A DNA stretch of 64,000 nucleotides from Lachnospiraceae bacterium (GCA_900757145.1 CAAEMT010000033.1:1-64000), one strand, 5' to 3'. Counted from the stretch's first letter, positions 50,011-60,366 are shown. Made by a program: numbers and translations. Notes: generated from the sequence alone by a model not told the origin.

Positions 50011-52227
50011 CTATATCATCGTATCATCCCGCAGGACTTCAGCCAGATCGATCTTTTTTACACCTCTCCAGCCAAGATAGTAGGCAAGCGACACGCTTCC
50101 GAGTATTGCCGCCACAAACAAAGCGATCGGCGCAAAAGGCGCTTCTGCAAGAAACAGCTCCGCTTCAAGATAGCTTGCGCGAAGCATCGCCCCCACCGCG
50201 ATCACTGCAACAGGCACTGTGATCAGGATAGGGCGGAGGGCAATGACAAGCCCCTCGATACAGAACATCTTCCGAAGCTCCTTCTGCGTCATGCCTACAG
50301 ACATATACCGGGCGATCTCCCGTTTTCTCTGACGCACAAAGCCGAGCGTATTAGAAAAGATATTGCTGATGCCAATAAGGGCAAGAAGCGCACAAAAACT
50401 GCCAAGCACCGTCATCATCCCGCGTATCTGCACCTCATTTGTCTGGCTTTCACGGATGCGGTTTTCTCCCGTCACACGGTATGCGCCCTGCAGAAGCGAA
50501 ACAATGGCCTCCTGCGTGTTGTCAAGATCCTCCAGAGATGCCTTTTCTTTTGCAAGTACACAGATATATGTATCGTTCTGAGATTCTGTCTTCTGACCTG
50601 CAAGCTTTTCCCACAGAGATGCCGGAAGAAAATGTACGAGTTCATAAGGATCAAGGGAGGCGTATTCTTCTCGCAGTGCAGGCTCTTCCTGCGCATATGC
50701 CAGTACAGGAACACTGATCTGCCTGTCTTTGGAGCCATCCGGCAATAGCAGGCGCTCATCCCCTGTCGCTTTTATATAAGGCATAAATCTCGGATACCTG
50801 AAATCAGGGTTTGTGACATCACAGATTTTATTTCTTACAATGACTCCGTCAAGCTGCGGCGCAATGCCGATCCGGTCGCAATACTGTAAAAAACTCTCAT
50901 CATCCAAGATGATAACAGGCGCATTGACGTACGTTCCATGCTCCGTCCTCTTGACAGAAGATTCTTCCGCATGCCGAAAGCCTCCAAGCGCTTTCATTTC
51001 TTCACTCATCTCATCGTCTGTGATAAGCGTTCTCGCAGCTTCCTTCTGATACACAATTACATTACGCACATCAGAGATATTTCTGATCTCCTCTGCCTTA
51101 TCAAATGCTTCGATCGGAGTATCCTTTGCCGTCACCATAATATCCCATACATCCTTATACCGTTCAAAATAAGTCTCTCTGGTGCTGATCTGTGAAAGAG
51201 TAAAAAAACAAAGCATCAGCGTAAACGCCATAAAAGAAAGTATGAGCGACAGGGACGACATCCGCAGCGCTCTTTTCTGCGCGCAAAGCGCATTGCCTGC
51301 CAGCTCCCCCTCCGGTCCGAATAAGAGCGCAAGAAGCCGCTGTCTTTTTTTGTGCTTTAGCCGAAATCCTCCCGCCGTTTTCATAGCTTCAAGCGGAGTC
51401 ATACGACTGATCTTTCTGGCAGGGATCCACGCAGAAATACAGATTGTAAGGGCAGTAATCCCAAGCGTAAGCGCTGCTGCTGCCGGATGACAGCTAAAAA
51501 CCGCCGGGTGTCTTCCCTCAATTTTACCTTCCAGCAAAAGATTCGACCATTGTATCAGCCCCATAGCCGAGAAAGTACCACAGATATTCCCCGCTGCGAC
51601 AGGAAGAACGCAAAGGCCTGCCGCCTCCTGCAAAAGACAGGAGCGTATCTGCCGCGGCGCAGCTCCTACACTTGCAAAAATGCCGAACTGGCGTATCCTG
51701 GCATTCATGGATACCGCAAAGGCATTATGTATAATTACAATAAGCGAAAACGCGGCAAGACACGTAATCAAGATAAAGAGCGGAAATACCATTCTCGGCG
51801 CAGTATCCTGCGGTGAGCGGATCAGATAAAGTGCAAGCAGCCCATAATGATACGAGACATTCTCTGAAGCGATCCCCAAAGATTTTGCAATCTTTGGCGT
51901 ATCCTTCAAAACATCCCTCATCTGTTCAAAATAGAGGTCTGCGGTCTGTATATTCTCTCCTGCCGCAGTTTCCGTTTTTACGGTCACATCTTTTATACTT
52001 GCATAATTCTTTATAAATTCAATCGCTTCCCCATCAAGCTCTGCGTACAGTCTGCTGTGCCATCCCCCCTCCTCAAGCACTATGCGTTCCGTCTCATATT
52101 TCCACATATTATAAAACAGCATACAAAGCAGAGACAGAAGAAACGCCGAGATGAAAGCCGCCATCCTTATAGAAAAGCTGGAAGACCTGTTATTCTTCAT
52201 ATAGCTTTTTGAATATTCTCTCCACAT
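50011..52227 (-). CDS. BceB/VraG-like ABC transporter permease (FtsX-type)
   Basis: A 738-residue permease with an N-terminal helix and a large extracytoplasmic insert. FtsX-type helix groups lie near residues 150-290 and 620-730 (GIFASVGAAPRQIRSCLLQEA; ARYMSVGMTQKELRKMF). With the ATPase and the two-component genes it resembles antimicrobial-peptide detoxification modules. The ATG at 52227 has GGAGG inside the end of the ATPase gene; GTG at 52236 is an alternative. Ligand unknown. Confidence 0.88.
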   Translation of the reverse strand: MWREYSKSYMKNNRSSSFSIRMAAFISAFLLSLLCMLFYNMWKYETERIVLEEGGWHSRLYAELDGEAIEFIKNYASIKDVTVKTETAAGENIQTADLYFEQMRDVLKDTPKIAKSLGIASENVSYHYGLLALYLIRSPQDTAPRMVFPLFILITCLAAFSLIVIIHNAFAVSMNARIRQFGIFASVGAAPRQIRSCLLQEAAGLCVLPVAAGNICGTFSAMGLIQWSNLLLEGKIEGRHPAVFSCHPAAAALTLGITALTICISAWIPARKISRMTPLEAMKTAGGFRLKHKKRQRLLALLFGPEGELAGNALCAQKRALRMSSLSLILSFMAFTLMLCFFTLSQISTRETYFERYKDVWDIMVTAKDTPIEAFDKAEEIRNISDVRNVIVYQKEAARTLITDDEMSEEMKALGGFRHAEESSVKRTEHGTYVNAPVIILDDESFLQYCDRIGIAPQLDGVIVRNKICDVTNPDFRYPRFMPYIKATGDERLLLPDGSKDRQISVPVLAYAQEEPALREEYASLDPYELVHFLPASLWEKLAGQKTESQNDTYICVLAKEKASLEDLDNTQEAIVSLLQGAYRVTGENRIRESQTNEVQIRGMMTVLGSFCALLALIGISNIFSNTLGFVRQRKREIARYMSVGMTQKELRKMFCIEGLVIALRPILITVPVAVIAVGAMLRASYLEAELFLAEAPFAPIALFVAAILGSVSLAYYLGWRGVKKIDLAEVLRDDTMI

Positions 52228-52232
52228 CTGCG

Positions 52233-52913
52233 TCACCTCCGCCGTTCATCATGGATGATACGTCCATCCTCTATCGTGATGATGCGATCAGCCTCCAAAG
52301 CAGCTTTTTCATCATGCGTGATCAGCAGAATCGTTTGATCGAGATTGCGGTTGGACAGTTTCAACATATCAAGCACTTCCCTTGAATTTCTCTGATCAAG
52401 ATTTCCCGTAGGCTCATCAGCCAAAAGAATCGCAGGGCGATAGATCAGGGAACGCGCTATCGCAGCCCGCTGCTGCTGTCCCCCGGAGAGCTGTTCAGGC
52501 AGTGCGTTTCGTTTATCGCCAAGTCCGAGCGCCTGTATTATTTTTTCAAAATATTCCTGATCCGGTTTTCTTCTGTCGAGCAAAAGAGGCATCAAAATGT
52601 TTCTCTCTACCGTAAGTGTTGGAATCAGATTAAAAAACTGATAGACAAGCCCCACCTTTCTTCTTCTAAAAACTGCCGCCTGCGAAGCATTCAGGCCTGA
52701 AAGCTCTGTTCCGTCTATGATTACACTCCCTTCAGTCGGCTTATCCACACTCCCTAAAATATGCAAAAGTGTCGATTTTCCGGAACCGGATGGCCCTGTA
52801 ATCGCTACAAATTCTCCTTTTTCCACGGTCAGGTCGATCCCGCCAAGAGCCGTCACCTGATTTTGGCGGGAACCATATACCTTTCGCACTCCCCTGCAAG
52901 TCACAATACTCAT
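52233..52913 (-). CDS. ABC transporter ATP-binding protein (BceA/LolD-like)
   Basis: A 226-residue ATPase of the MacB/LolD/Bce group. Walker A is GPSGSGKSTLLHILG, signature LSGGQQQRAAIARSL, Walker B ILLADEPTGNLD, H-loop LITHDEKAA. The ATG at 52913 follows AGGAGG; a 12-codon upstream extension is unlikely. It is coupled to the permease gene (stop and start almost overlap). Confidence 0.93.
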   Translation of the reverse strand: MSIVTCRGVRKVYGSRQNQVTALGGIDLTVEKGEFVAITGPSGSGKSTLLHILGSVDKPTEGSVIIDGTELSGLNASQAAVFRRRKVGLVYQFFNLIPTLTVERNILMPLLLDRRKPDQEYFEKIIQALGLGDKRNALPEQLSGGQQQRAAIARSLIYRPAILLADEPTGNLDQRNSREVLDMLKLSNRNLDQTILLITHDEKAALEADRIITIEDGRIIHDERRR

Positions 52914-53051
52914 ACATTCGTATCCTCCTGTTCTGTCATACTGCAGCAAATTTCTTTATGCCTTCACAGCTGCTTCCTGATATACTGCGGTATCGTCACA
53001 GTCTTTCTTTTTATCTGCTGCTTTTTTATCATAGCAGATGAAAATGACAGT

Positions 53052-54230
53052 TTAGTGACTGTAAATACGGATCTCAAAGCATGCGCCGCCTGACGGTCTG
53101 TTTTTTGCACGTATCGTTCCATTCTGCCGTTCTATAATCTCCTTTGCCAGGGCAAGACCAATTCCAATCCCGCCCTCACCTGCATTTTTTCCTCTATAAA
53201 ACCGCTCAAAAAGATGCGGTATATCTTCTTTCGCGAATCCTTCCCCTTCATCCCATATCGCGATTTCTGTGTACAGCGGATTTTGTCCATAGGTACAGTA
53301 AATAGTCCCCCCCTTATTATGCTCCATACAATTTTTCATCAGGTTGCTGACTGCTTCCATTGTCCAGTCAAGATCTGCCGTAACAGCCATCTCCCCGTTT
53401 TCCGGAATATCGACCGTAACGTTTGCCGCTGTCAGCAATTCCTGCAGATTATCTGCTGCTAGGACAAGAAGTGTAAAAATATCCGTCCTCTCCTTTTTCA
53501 AATGCAGTGTCCCCGCATCAAGTCTCGATAATAAAAGCAAAGATTCCTCAAGCCGCATAAGTCTCCCCAGCTGCTTTTGCATCTGACAAAGCGCTTTTTC
53601 ACCGTTCTCCTGCTTTATCATCTGGAGCGACAGGGACATTGCCGTGATCGGTGTTTTTATCTGGTGCGCGATGTTGGAAAGGTTTTTTGCAAACTCATTT
53701 TTCGCCTGTACCGCAGCGTCCCTTGTCCGGTAAAGAAACGTCACCGTTTTGTATATTTCATCCTCCAGCCTCGAAAATTCATCTTCACCGGAAACAGTCA
53801 ATGTTCCTGCTTTTCCGGTGTTCACCTGCTCCAGATACCGCTCCAGCGTTCGTATCCGTTTCGCTTCTTTTTTATTTCTATATAAAAAAGTCCCCGCAAA
53901 AAGAAAAGCGCCTGCCAAAAACACAACGGCTGCGCCCGGAAAAATTGTTTTATAAACAGGGTTCCAGAAATCCGATACCTGATATCCCTATCTTGAAAGC
54001 GCCTCCTGCCCTTTTGCGCCTCCCTGTGTTGTGTATTCTTTAAGCGTCTGCAAAAGCACTTCCCCTGCCTTCTCATCTTTTGCCAGTACCTCCGCGCATA
54101 TCCCGTCAAGCACCGCAAAGGAAGCCCTGCTGTCATAAACACAGACAAGCACAGCAGTAAGCGCCGCGACAAGCAAACTGACAGCTAAGGCTGTGCCTGA
54201 CGTCATTACTATATTTTTCCGGCTGTTCAT
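53052..54230 (-). pseudogene. Sensor histidine kinase interrupted by an in-frame TAG
   Basis: The 393-codon frame encodes a first membrane helix (about residues 12-31), a short external segment, then TAG at codon 81 (53988-53990). In the same frame it continues through GYQVSDFWNP, a second helix (about 96-117), the H-box NIAHQIKTPIT (His189), an N-box and the ATP-lid GEGGIGIGLALAKEI. A downstream start at 53924 could give a 290-residue protein lacking the first helix and sensor loop. A single base change explains the break, so decay is recent. It overlaps the response-regulator stop by an ATGA junction. Confidence 0.88.
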
Positions 54231-54904
54231 ATCGTATCCTCCATGCGGTACCCCACGCTTCTGACTGTTTTCAGACAAAGCGGCTGCTTCAGTTTTTCTC
54301 TCAGCCGCTTGATCGTGACGGTCAGGGTATTGTCGTTCACATAGCTGCCCTTCGCATCCCATATATGGCCTAATATCATTTCCCTTGTAAGCGTTCTGCC
54401 TTTATTCTGCATCAGATACAGAAGTACCTGATACTCTGCCCCACTTAAGCCTACTTCTTCCCCATGCAGAAAAACCATTCTTTTACTCTGATCGACGGAA
54501 ATACCGTCACAGGACAAATACTGCACCTCTGCATGTTTGCTTCTGCGAAGCAGCGCCAAAATACGCGAATGCAAAACCGCCAATTCAAACGGCTTAACTA
54601 CGTAATCATCCGCACCGCTTTGAAATCCCTCGACAATATCATCAGAGTCACCGCGGACAGTGAGGAAAATAATGGGGAGCTCCTTCCAGCGCCTGCGTAT
54701 TTTCCTGCACATTTCTCTGCCGGTGCCGTCCGGCATATTCCAATCAAGCAATACAAGCGACGGTATCCGGCTTTGCAGCCTGCTTTCAAGCCCCACAAAT
54801 GTGCCGCATACCGTCACTTTAAAATTCCTCTGTTCCAGATACTCTCTGACTGCATCAGCGATCGCACCGTCATCCTCAGCATAATATATCTCCATCATTT
54901 TCAT
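54227..54904 (-). CDS. OmpR-family response regulator
   Basis: A 225-residue two-domain regulator. The receiver has YYAEDD acid pocket, phospho-acceptor Asp54 in LLDWNMPDGTG, Thr (FLTVRG) and Lys (VVKPFE). The C-terminal winged helix ends KTVRSVGYRMED. Its stop overlaps the start of the kinase gene, the usual VncRS/BceRS arrangement. With the kinase broken it may be unphosphorylated or cross-phosphorylated; it probably controls the adjacent ABC genes. Confidence 0.93.
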   Translation of the reverse strand: MKMMEIYYAEDDGAIADAVREYLEQRNFKVTVCGTFVGLESRLQSRIPSLVLLDWNMPDGTGREMCRKIRRRWKELPIIFLTVRGDSDDIVEGFQSGADDYVVKPFELAVLHSRILALLRRSKHAEVQYLSCDGISVDQSKRMVFLHGEEVGLSGAEYQVLLYLMQNKGRTLTREMILGHIWDAKGSYVNDNTLTVTIKRLREKLKQPLCLKTVRSVGYRMEDTI

Positions 54905-54951
54905 CTACCTGTCCTGTTTTTTTGTTCTTTTGTTTCTTTTTTTCCAGCTGG

Positions 54952-56091
54952 TCAAATTCCTTTGCTCTCTGCCGCTTGATACATCCTCAAAATATCCTCA
55001 AGCGTAGCTGCAAGATTTTCTCTGCTGAAATGTCTGGACACCTGATAATCCTGAGCCTGCCTGTTAATGGAAAACAACGCTGTAACGCCCATTTCGTAAG
55101 CCCTATGGACTCCCTCGCCAATACTTCCTGCCACAACTACAACCGGAACCTTCTTTTTTGCCGCTCTCCTAGATATTCCGATCACAGCTTTTCCTTCCAG
55201 ACTCTGGCTGTCAAATCTTCCTTCCCCCGTAATTACAAGATCCGCATGCGCAAGCCTCGACTCAAAATCTACAAGATCTAAGACAAGATCGATCCCCGAT
55301 ATCAGTTCTCCTTTAAGAAACGCCTGTATTCCGGCGCCCATTCCTCCCGCTGCTCCTGCCCCAGGAATACGGATAACATCATACCCGATCAGCCTGCTCA
55401 GATATTCCCCTATATAGTGTAAATTATCATCCAGCAGCTTTACCTGTTTTGCATCAGCGCCTTTTTGCGGCGCAAAAACAAACGCCGCTCCGTGTTCGCC
55501 GCAAAGAGGGTTCTCAATATCACACATTGCTCTTACCCTTACTCCTTGCAGCCTTTTTTTCACTTTTTCCATATCAATCCCAGCAATGTCTTTGAGATTT
55601 CCTCCGACAGGCACAAACTGCGTTCCATCCGCTTTTCTGAAACAAACGCCCAGCGCAGCAGCCATTCCGCAGCCGCAGTCATTCGTACAGCTTCCTCCAA
55701 GTCCTACGATCAGATCATCACAGCCATTTTCTATAGCATGAAGAATCATTTCTCCTACTCCATACGTTGTCGTCAGAAGAGGATTCTCTCTGCCCTGTAC
55801 CTGAGGAAGTCCGGCTGCCTGCGCCATTTCAATAATAGCCTGTCTACCTTTTCGCACATAGTGGACAGGAATACGTTCCATATAAGCATTATGTACAAAA
55901 AGCGATACCTTCTCTGCGTCAAGAGCCTCCAGAAAACAGTCCACTGTTCCCTCGCCCCCATCTGCAACCGGTATCTTATCTACTTCACAGTCCGGAAAGA
56001 TGTCCCGAATTTTCTTTTCGGCAATCTCGCAGATCTCTTTCGCCTGCAAAGTTCCCTTAAATGAGTCTGGTATAACGATGCATTTTCGCAT
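54952..56091 (-). CDS. Glycerate kinase (GlxK/GarK type)
   Basis: A 379-residue glycerate kinase phosphorylating D-glycerate to 2-phosphoglycerate (some enzymes make 3-phosphoglycerate). Family motifs include VIPDSFKGTLQAKEICE, PVADGGEGTVDCFLEAL, GLGGSCTNDCGCGMAAALG, IRIPGAGAAGGMGAG and VITGEGRFDSQSLEGK. Full length. It stands alone, 48 bases beyond the response regulator. In purine-degrading anaerobes glycerate can come from glyoxylate, but no such link is visible here. Confidence 0.93.
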   Translation of the reverse strand: MRKCIVIPDSFKGTLQAKEICEIAEKKIRDIFPDCEVDKIPVADGGEGTVDCFLEALDAEKVSLFVHNAYMERIPVHYVRKGRQAIIEMAQAAGLPQVQGRENPLLTTTYGVGEMILHAIENGCDDLIVGLGGSCTNDCGCGMAAALGVCFRKADGTQFVPVGGNLKDIAGIDMEKVKKRLQGVRVRAMCDIENPLCGEHGAAFVFAPQKGADAKQVKLLDDNLHYIGEYLSRLIGYDVIRIPGAGAAGGMGAGIQAFLKGELISGIDLVLDLVDFESRLAHADLVITGEGRFDSQSLEGKAVIGISRRAAKKKVPVVVVAGSIGEGVHRAYEMGVTALFSINRQAQDYQVSRHFSRENLAATLEDILRMYQAAESKGI

Positions 56092-56251
56092 TGTTTTCTT
56101 TGCTCCTGTTCTTCCGCGTTGGATTTTTCTATCTATTTTCTTCTGATAACGGTTCAGTTTTGTTTAGCATGATTTAATTTTATTCAACTGCTTACACTGC
56201 ATTGTTAAAAATGATCTTTTCTTGCGCCGCGCCTTGTTACAATATCTTGAA

Positions 56252-56812
56252 TTAACCCTTTGAGATTCTTCCTACAGAGTTTTCTACCATATAGCGAACA
56301 ATCCAATCCGGTGTAAAAAGCTGGGTTGCTGCCGTAATTCGCTCTTTTGTGATTTTTATATTCTTTTTCTGTTTTGCATAGGTATCGTCATTTAATTCTG
56401 TATTGTAATACTGATACAGCCAATCGATACTCTCCGCCTGTTCGGTTAGATTACCTTCTTCATTCAGTGTGGAGACATTAAAATCTTCTTCCGGAATTCC
56501 GGTTTCTGGATTTACCAACATATTTCTGCTCCATTTTTCCTTCTTTTTCGGTGGAAAGTACACGAACTCGGTACTGCTTCAAATCCACGAGACTCAATCT
56601 GAGATACCGCCTTCTTCTCTGCTCGCACTGTCTTCGATTCAGTGTCACTTCCGTTCCGGCAATCGTCTTATATACTTCAAAATCAGCCCCCTTTGTAATA
56701 GGAGCACTGCATAATGTTTCTGTAATACCGAGCATGCCTGCTTTGTCTGTAACCGAATCAATCAGTTTTTTTCTTGCTTCTATAGCAAATTTTTTATTAC
56801 ATTTTTGTTCAT
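56252..56812 (-). pseudogene. BREX-type PglX methyltransferase remnant
   Basis: Two overlapping frames match separate parts of PglX, the adenine-specific methyltransferase of BREX phage defence. One carries FAIEARKKLIDSVTDKAGMLGITE and LNRRQCEQR from the N-terminus. The other carries AATQLFTPDWIVRYMVENSVGR, which lies just before the methyltransferase core. The ATG at 56812 begins MNKNVIKN but is out of frame by one missing base. The linker between the blocks is deleted, and the methyltransferase domain (NPPY motif) is gone. No other BREX gene is near. Confidence 0.8.
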
Positions 56813-56937
56813 GTACTTTTTCCTCCAACTTAATAGTTCTGAGACCATCTATTGGACTCTTATAGTTCCTTAGAGACCATCTGTCAGTTCTATAGAGACC
56901 TTTAAAGACCATCTATCTAATTCTTTCAAGACCATTA

Positions 56938-58237
56938 TCAGTCATTTTTTAACTTATATTTTGTCTTAGGATCATTTCCAAATTTTTCAATCAATTGTTT
57001 TTCCTGCATATGATCAATAATCTTTCTTGTTGCTGATCTGGCTTTATACCCGCACAACTCTGTAGCCTTTTTCATGCTGATATTTCCATATGCTTTTAAA
57101 TAAGCTATAATCCGTTGCTCTTTGTCAACTGCTAAACCTTCCTGAGTTTCTTCTCTCCTCAGATCAGCAGCTCCCGGAATGTATACCACCTGTCCCACTT
57201 CAAGCTGCAATGTCACTTGTTCTGATCGTAAGGAGATATCATACACCGGTTTTTCCCAGTTCTGCTCTTTCCATGCTTTACGACGACAATTCCACGTTTC
57301 CCATAATAATTTGCATGTACCAACGCATTGGCTACTGCCTCGCTAAGTGCATCATGTACATCCACTCGGTCCACACGTACCCCATCTCTCCGGTTAACAA
57401 AAGGTACTGCCACATCATCATCCATTCGATTCGTCACTTTATAGAAAAAATCGAACAGATTTCCGCTCCAATCTCCTTCATTGGAGTGTGTTCGGTACAA
57501 CCAACGCACCATTTTATCGTCACATTCTTCTCTGTAATTCAAAAAATAATATGGGAATACATCGGTAATTCGATCCGCATCTCCAAACATCAAAAATCCT
57601 GCAACAGTAGGCGACACAGAACCTTTCTTATTCTTTGCGGCTGCTTTTAATTTGATCAAAAATTCATCTTTCAACAGCTTATTCCAAGGATGACATTCAT
57701 GGAGCTGTTCAAAAATCACACGATAGTCCTTGATTGTATCGGCATTTAATGCATCCAGATCTATCTCTTCTAAAACTTCTGAATCCACAGAGATATCTCT
57801 CTGATCTGCAAACATGGCTCTGACCGCAGCTTCTGTACACAAAAATCTCCGCCAAAATCTCTTCGGTAAGTACCTCTCATAGGATCTGTTCCAATATATA
57901 CAGGCTTATCATGACGATTTGCAGCAGGAATATCGATTTCCAGAATTATCTTTTCCTCATGCTCCACAACTTTTACATGGTGATTCAAGAGGATGTTTTT
58001 CGAGATCTTATTTTTATCGTTAATAACGCTCCAGAAGTTCTTCTGATCTTTTGTAATCTGTCTGTTAATCCATTCACAGTAAAGGAATCTCTGTGTTCCC
58101 TTACACCAAGAAGTATCGTTCCGCCATCAGTATTGCAAATGCCGAATAGGTCTCCCTATACTCTCTGGGAGACCTCCTTCTGCTAATTTGCATTCACACT
58201 CATGTTTTTCATCTAGTTGTAATGTATTCAAAGACAT
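56938..58237 (-). pseudogene. AlbA_2 (Schlafen-like) ATP-binding regulator, broken by frameshifts
   Basis: Pieces in order read MSLNTLQLDEKHECECKLAE and the AlbA_2 core (YSAFANTDGGTILLGV), then NHHVKVVEHEEKIILEIDIP, VYIGTDPMRGTYRR, DALSEAVANALVHANYYGKRG (ATPase-like) and a C-terminal winged helix (YGNISMKKATELCGYKARSATRKII). They lie in at least three reading frames, joined by several single-base losses, for example in the ATA-GGG and CAA-TAC steps near 58150. Intact members are about 450-500 residues and occur near mobile and defence genes. Clearly non-functional as one protein. Confidence 0.82.
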
Positions 58238-58259
58238 GTCAGGCGACATTATCAAAAGA

Positions 58260-58979
58260 TCAGCCCACGAAAGAAAAACTTCCTGTAATTTCCTGCAGCT
58301 TATGTTCTGCACTCTCCGGCATTCCGACATATCCGCCTAGCTCAACGAGCAGAGATCCTGTTCCGGATGGAATTGCATAAAACGTCTGAATCTGATTCAC
58401 GCCGTTTATCTCCTGTTCGATATAGACACTTTTCGTTGCTGTGCCATTTGCGCCAAAATACGTATCCTGCACTTCTACTCCGTCTATTCCTGACTGAAGA
58501 GCAAGTCCTTCTGCAAGCGTTTCTGCACTCATATCAGAATGTATCTGAACTGACATATAGACCGGTGCCGCAAGTGTTTCTGACGTTCGGTAGGAAAATC
58601 TATCTCCATCCCCTGTATCATCTAGTACAAAAACAGTCGGATCATATGTACAGGAATATCCCAAAGGACTGTCATATTGGACACTTCCTGCCTCTTCTGA
58701 CGGATATGACGGAATCTCTGTATTTGATCCGTCCGTACTGGAAACATCAGAAAAATCTTCCTGAGAGTCTGAGGAATCAGGGCTCTGCGTCTCTGCTTGC
58801 GTTGTCTGAATGTCCGATGTGTTACTCTCCGGCATCGCTTCTGTTGTTGGGGCAGTCGTCTGAATTTCTGTTTCTTTTTTCGCCTCAGTCATCTCCGATG
58901 CTTCCTTCTTTGCGGAACAGCCTGACAGGACTGCCGCACAAACGATAATCCCTAAAAGCATTAATTTGTTTTTCTTCAT
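58260..58979 (-). CDS. Exported lipoprotein of unknown function
   Basis: A 239-residue lipoprotein with signal peptide and lipobox VLSGC (Cys about 21), then a Thr/Ser/Glu-rich linker (about 25-95). A folded domain follows (SPLGYSCTYDPTVFVLDDTGDGDRF to the end), resembling small secreted domains of the PsbP/DUF type. No catalytic motif is evident. Its 3' end nearly meets the start of the AlbA_2 pseudogene on the same strand (22 bases), without evidence of a joint operon. Confidence 0.8.
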   Translation of the reverse strand: MKKNKLMLLGIIVCAAVLSGCSAKKEASEMTEAKKETEIQTTAPTTEAMPESNTSDIQTTQAETQSPDSSDSQEDFSDVSSTDGSNTEIPSYPSEEAGSVQYDSPLGYSCTYDPTVFVLDDTGDGDRFSYRTSETLAAPVYMSVQIHSDMSAETLAEGLALQSGIDGVEVQDTYFGANGTATKSVYIEQEINGVNQIQTFYAIPSGTGSLLVELGGYVGMPESAEHKLQEITGSFSFVG

Positions 58980-59328
58980 ATCCGTTCCTCCAACTCATCA
59001 TTTTTATATGCAGCTCTCTTGCAATCATTTTGTCATATTGTCGCAAATTCTCTATACATCTATGTTTAGAGTACAAGACGCAATATTCCAAGAATGAGCA
59101 AATGCACAGGGTAAAAAACATAGAAAAACCATTTTGAAAATACTGTGGATTTTTTTCCGCTTTTACCGTTATAGAAGAAAATACAACACTAATACGATTT
59201 TATTTTATCATGAAGCTCCAATGCTGTCATTCGTTTTCTCAAACAGACACATACAAAAACCACCTTCCAGTATCATTTTTCCATACTGTGAAGGTGATTT
59301 TTGTATATTACAGATCATTCATATTTTC
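58980..59328. other. Intergenic region between lipoprotein and flavodoxin genes
   Basis: AT-rich, no supported gene. It must contain the lipoprotein promoter (not placed) and holds the flavodoxin operon terminator at 59261-59296. Confidence 0.5.
59261..59296 (-). terminator. Terminator of the flavodoxin operon
   Basis: CACCTTC pairs with GAAGGTG and AGTAT with ATACT around an eight-base loop, with T-runs on both outer sides, so it may work in both directions. Confidence 0.85.
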
Positions 59329-59757
59329 TTATGCTTCTGTCAGCTTTTCTCCCAGTTTTTCACACTGCTTCAATCCTTCGTCATCCGGCATTTCATTGCA
59401 TATCACACTATCGCATGCCAATTGGATTCCTGCATTTTTGCATCTTTCTTCCCAGCTTCGCATCCATTCTCCATCTCCCCAGCCATAAGAGCCAAACAGC
59501 GCAATTTGTTTCCCACTAAGTGAGTTTTCGCAGGATTCAAACATGGGTTCAAATTCACTTTCTTCCAAAACCTCATCTCCCATAGCCGGGCAGCCAAATG
59601 CTGCCCCGTCGTATTCCTGCAGCAGCTCTGCACGGAAGTCCTCACAGGAATACAAGACGCCTTCCGCATTTTTATTTTTGATCCCCTGTAACACTGCATT
59701 TGCCATTGCCTCAGTATTACCCGTTCCGCTCCAATATACAACTGCTATTTTACTCAT
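59329..59757 (-). CDS. Flavodoxin
   Basis: A 142-residue FMN protein for one-electron transfer. The phosphate loop is YWSGTGNTEAMA. The 50s loop region is AAFGCPAMGDEVLEE, and the 90s loop is LFGSYGWGDGEWM. Flavodoxins replace ferredoxin under iron limitation. It is the third gene of an operon with DUF3793 and DUF2325 genes preceded by two palindromic operators. Confidence 0.93.
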   Translation of the reverse strand: MSKIAVVYWSGTGNTEAMANAVLQGIKNKNAEGVLYSCEDFRAELLQEYDGAAFGCPAMGDEVLEESEFEPMFESCENSLSGKQIALFGSYGWGDGEWMRSWEERCKNAGIQLACDSVICNEMPDDEGLKQCEKLGEKLTEA

Positions 59758-59788
59758 ATTAATCCTCCTGAAAATATAATTGTTTATG

Positions 59789-60343
59789 TTAAGCCGCTAC
59801 AGTGAGCTGCCGAACACTCCTGCCATTGTTCCATAAACGCAGATAGATATCTGTACATTTTTTGAATTTTCCAAATTTCTTCTCAGCCGTTTCCCTGTCC
59901 CCATACACCTTCCATGGACCGGAAATCTGAAAATTCTTTCCGTTATGATAAATGAAACCAACTACATCCGCCAAGGGATAGCCAAGAAAAATGCCCATTT
60001 CATGCGGAAATTCAGAATCTTCACTCAAACGCTCCTTCAAATGCTCCAATGCATCTGCAAGTTCCATTTGCTTATACCCATAAGCACTTAAGAATTTCGC
60101 AACCTGCACATTTTTCAACTCTTTTTCCATTTCAGAACTACGGCAGACATAAATCAGCGCCCTTTGATTTCTTTTACGCAGAACCGTCAAACAAATTCCT
60201 GCTTTCTCCATCTGGCTATTCCAGTATGATACATGTCCCTCAAGTTCCGCATCTGTTTCAAAAGGATAAGAAAACAAATTTGCGATCTTCAAGGATGCAA
60301 GAGTAGGGGAACAATGTGCAATCAATGCTTTTTCAAATAACAT
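59789..60343 (-). CDS. DUF3793 family protein
   Basis: A 184-residue protein with the family landmarks: N-terminal HCSPTLASLKIANLFSYPF, central ICLTVLRKRNQRALIYVCR, and FPHEMGIFLGYPLADVVGFI. Biochemical function is not known. It regularly neighbours flavodoxin and metal-starvation genes in Firmicutes, as here. It lies 23 bases after the DUF2325 gene. Confidence 0.85.
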   Translation of the reverse strand: MLFEKALIAHCSPTLASLKIANLFSYPFETDAELEGHVSYWNSQMEKAGICLTVLRKRNQRALIYVCRSSEMEKELKNVQVAKFLSAYGYKQMELADALEHLKERLSEDSEFPHEMGIFLGYPLADVVGFIYHNGKNFQISGPWKVYGDRETAEKKFGKFKKCTDIYLRLWNNGRSVRQLTVAA

Positions 60344-60366
60344 CCCTCAGTTCCTCCTAAGATACT

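Noticed and set aside
53013..53039. ATCTGCT/AGCAGAT hairpin as terminator of the kinase gene
   Set aside because: The U-run is on the wrong side for minus-strand transcripts and the stem is short.
58150..58178. Perfect 9-bp palindrome AGGTCTCCC/GGGAGACCT as a terminator or operator
   Set aside because: It lies inside the conserved coding sequence of the AlbA_2 pseudogene and arises from codon sequence.
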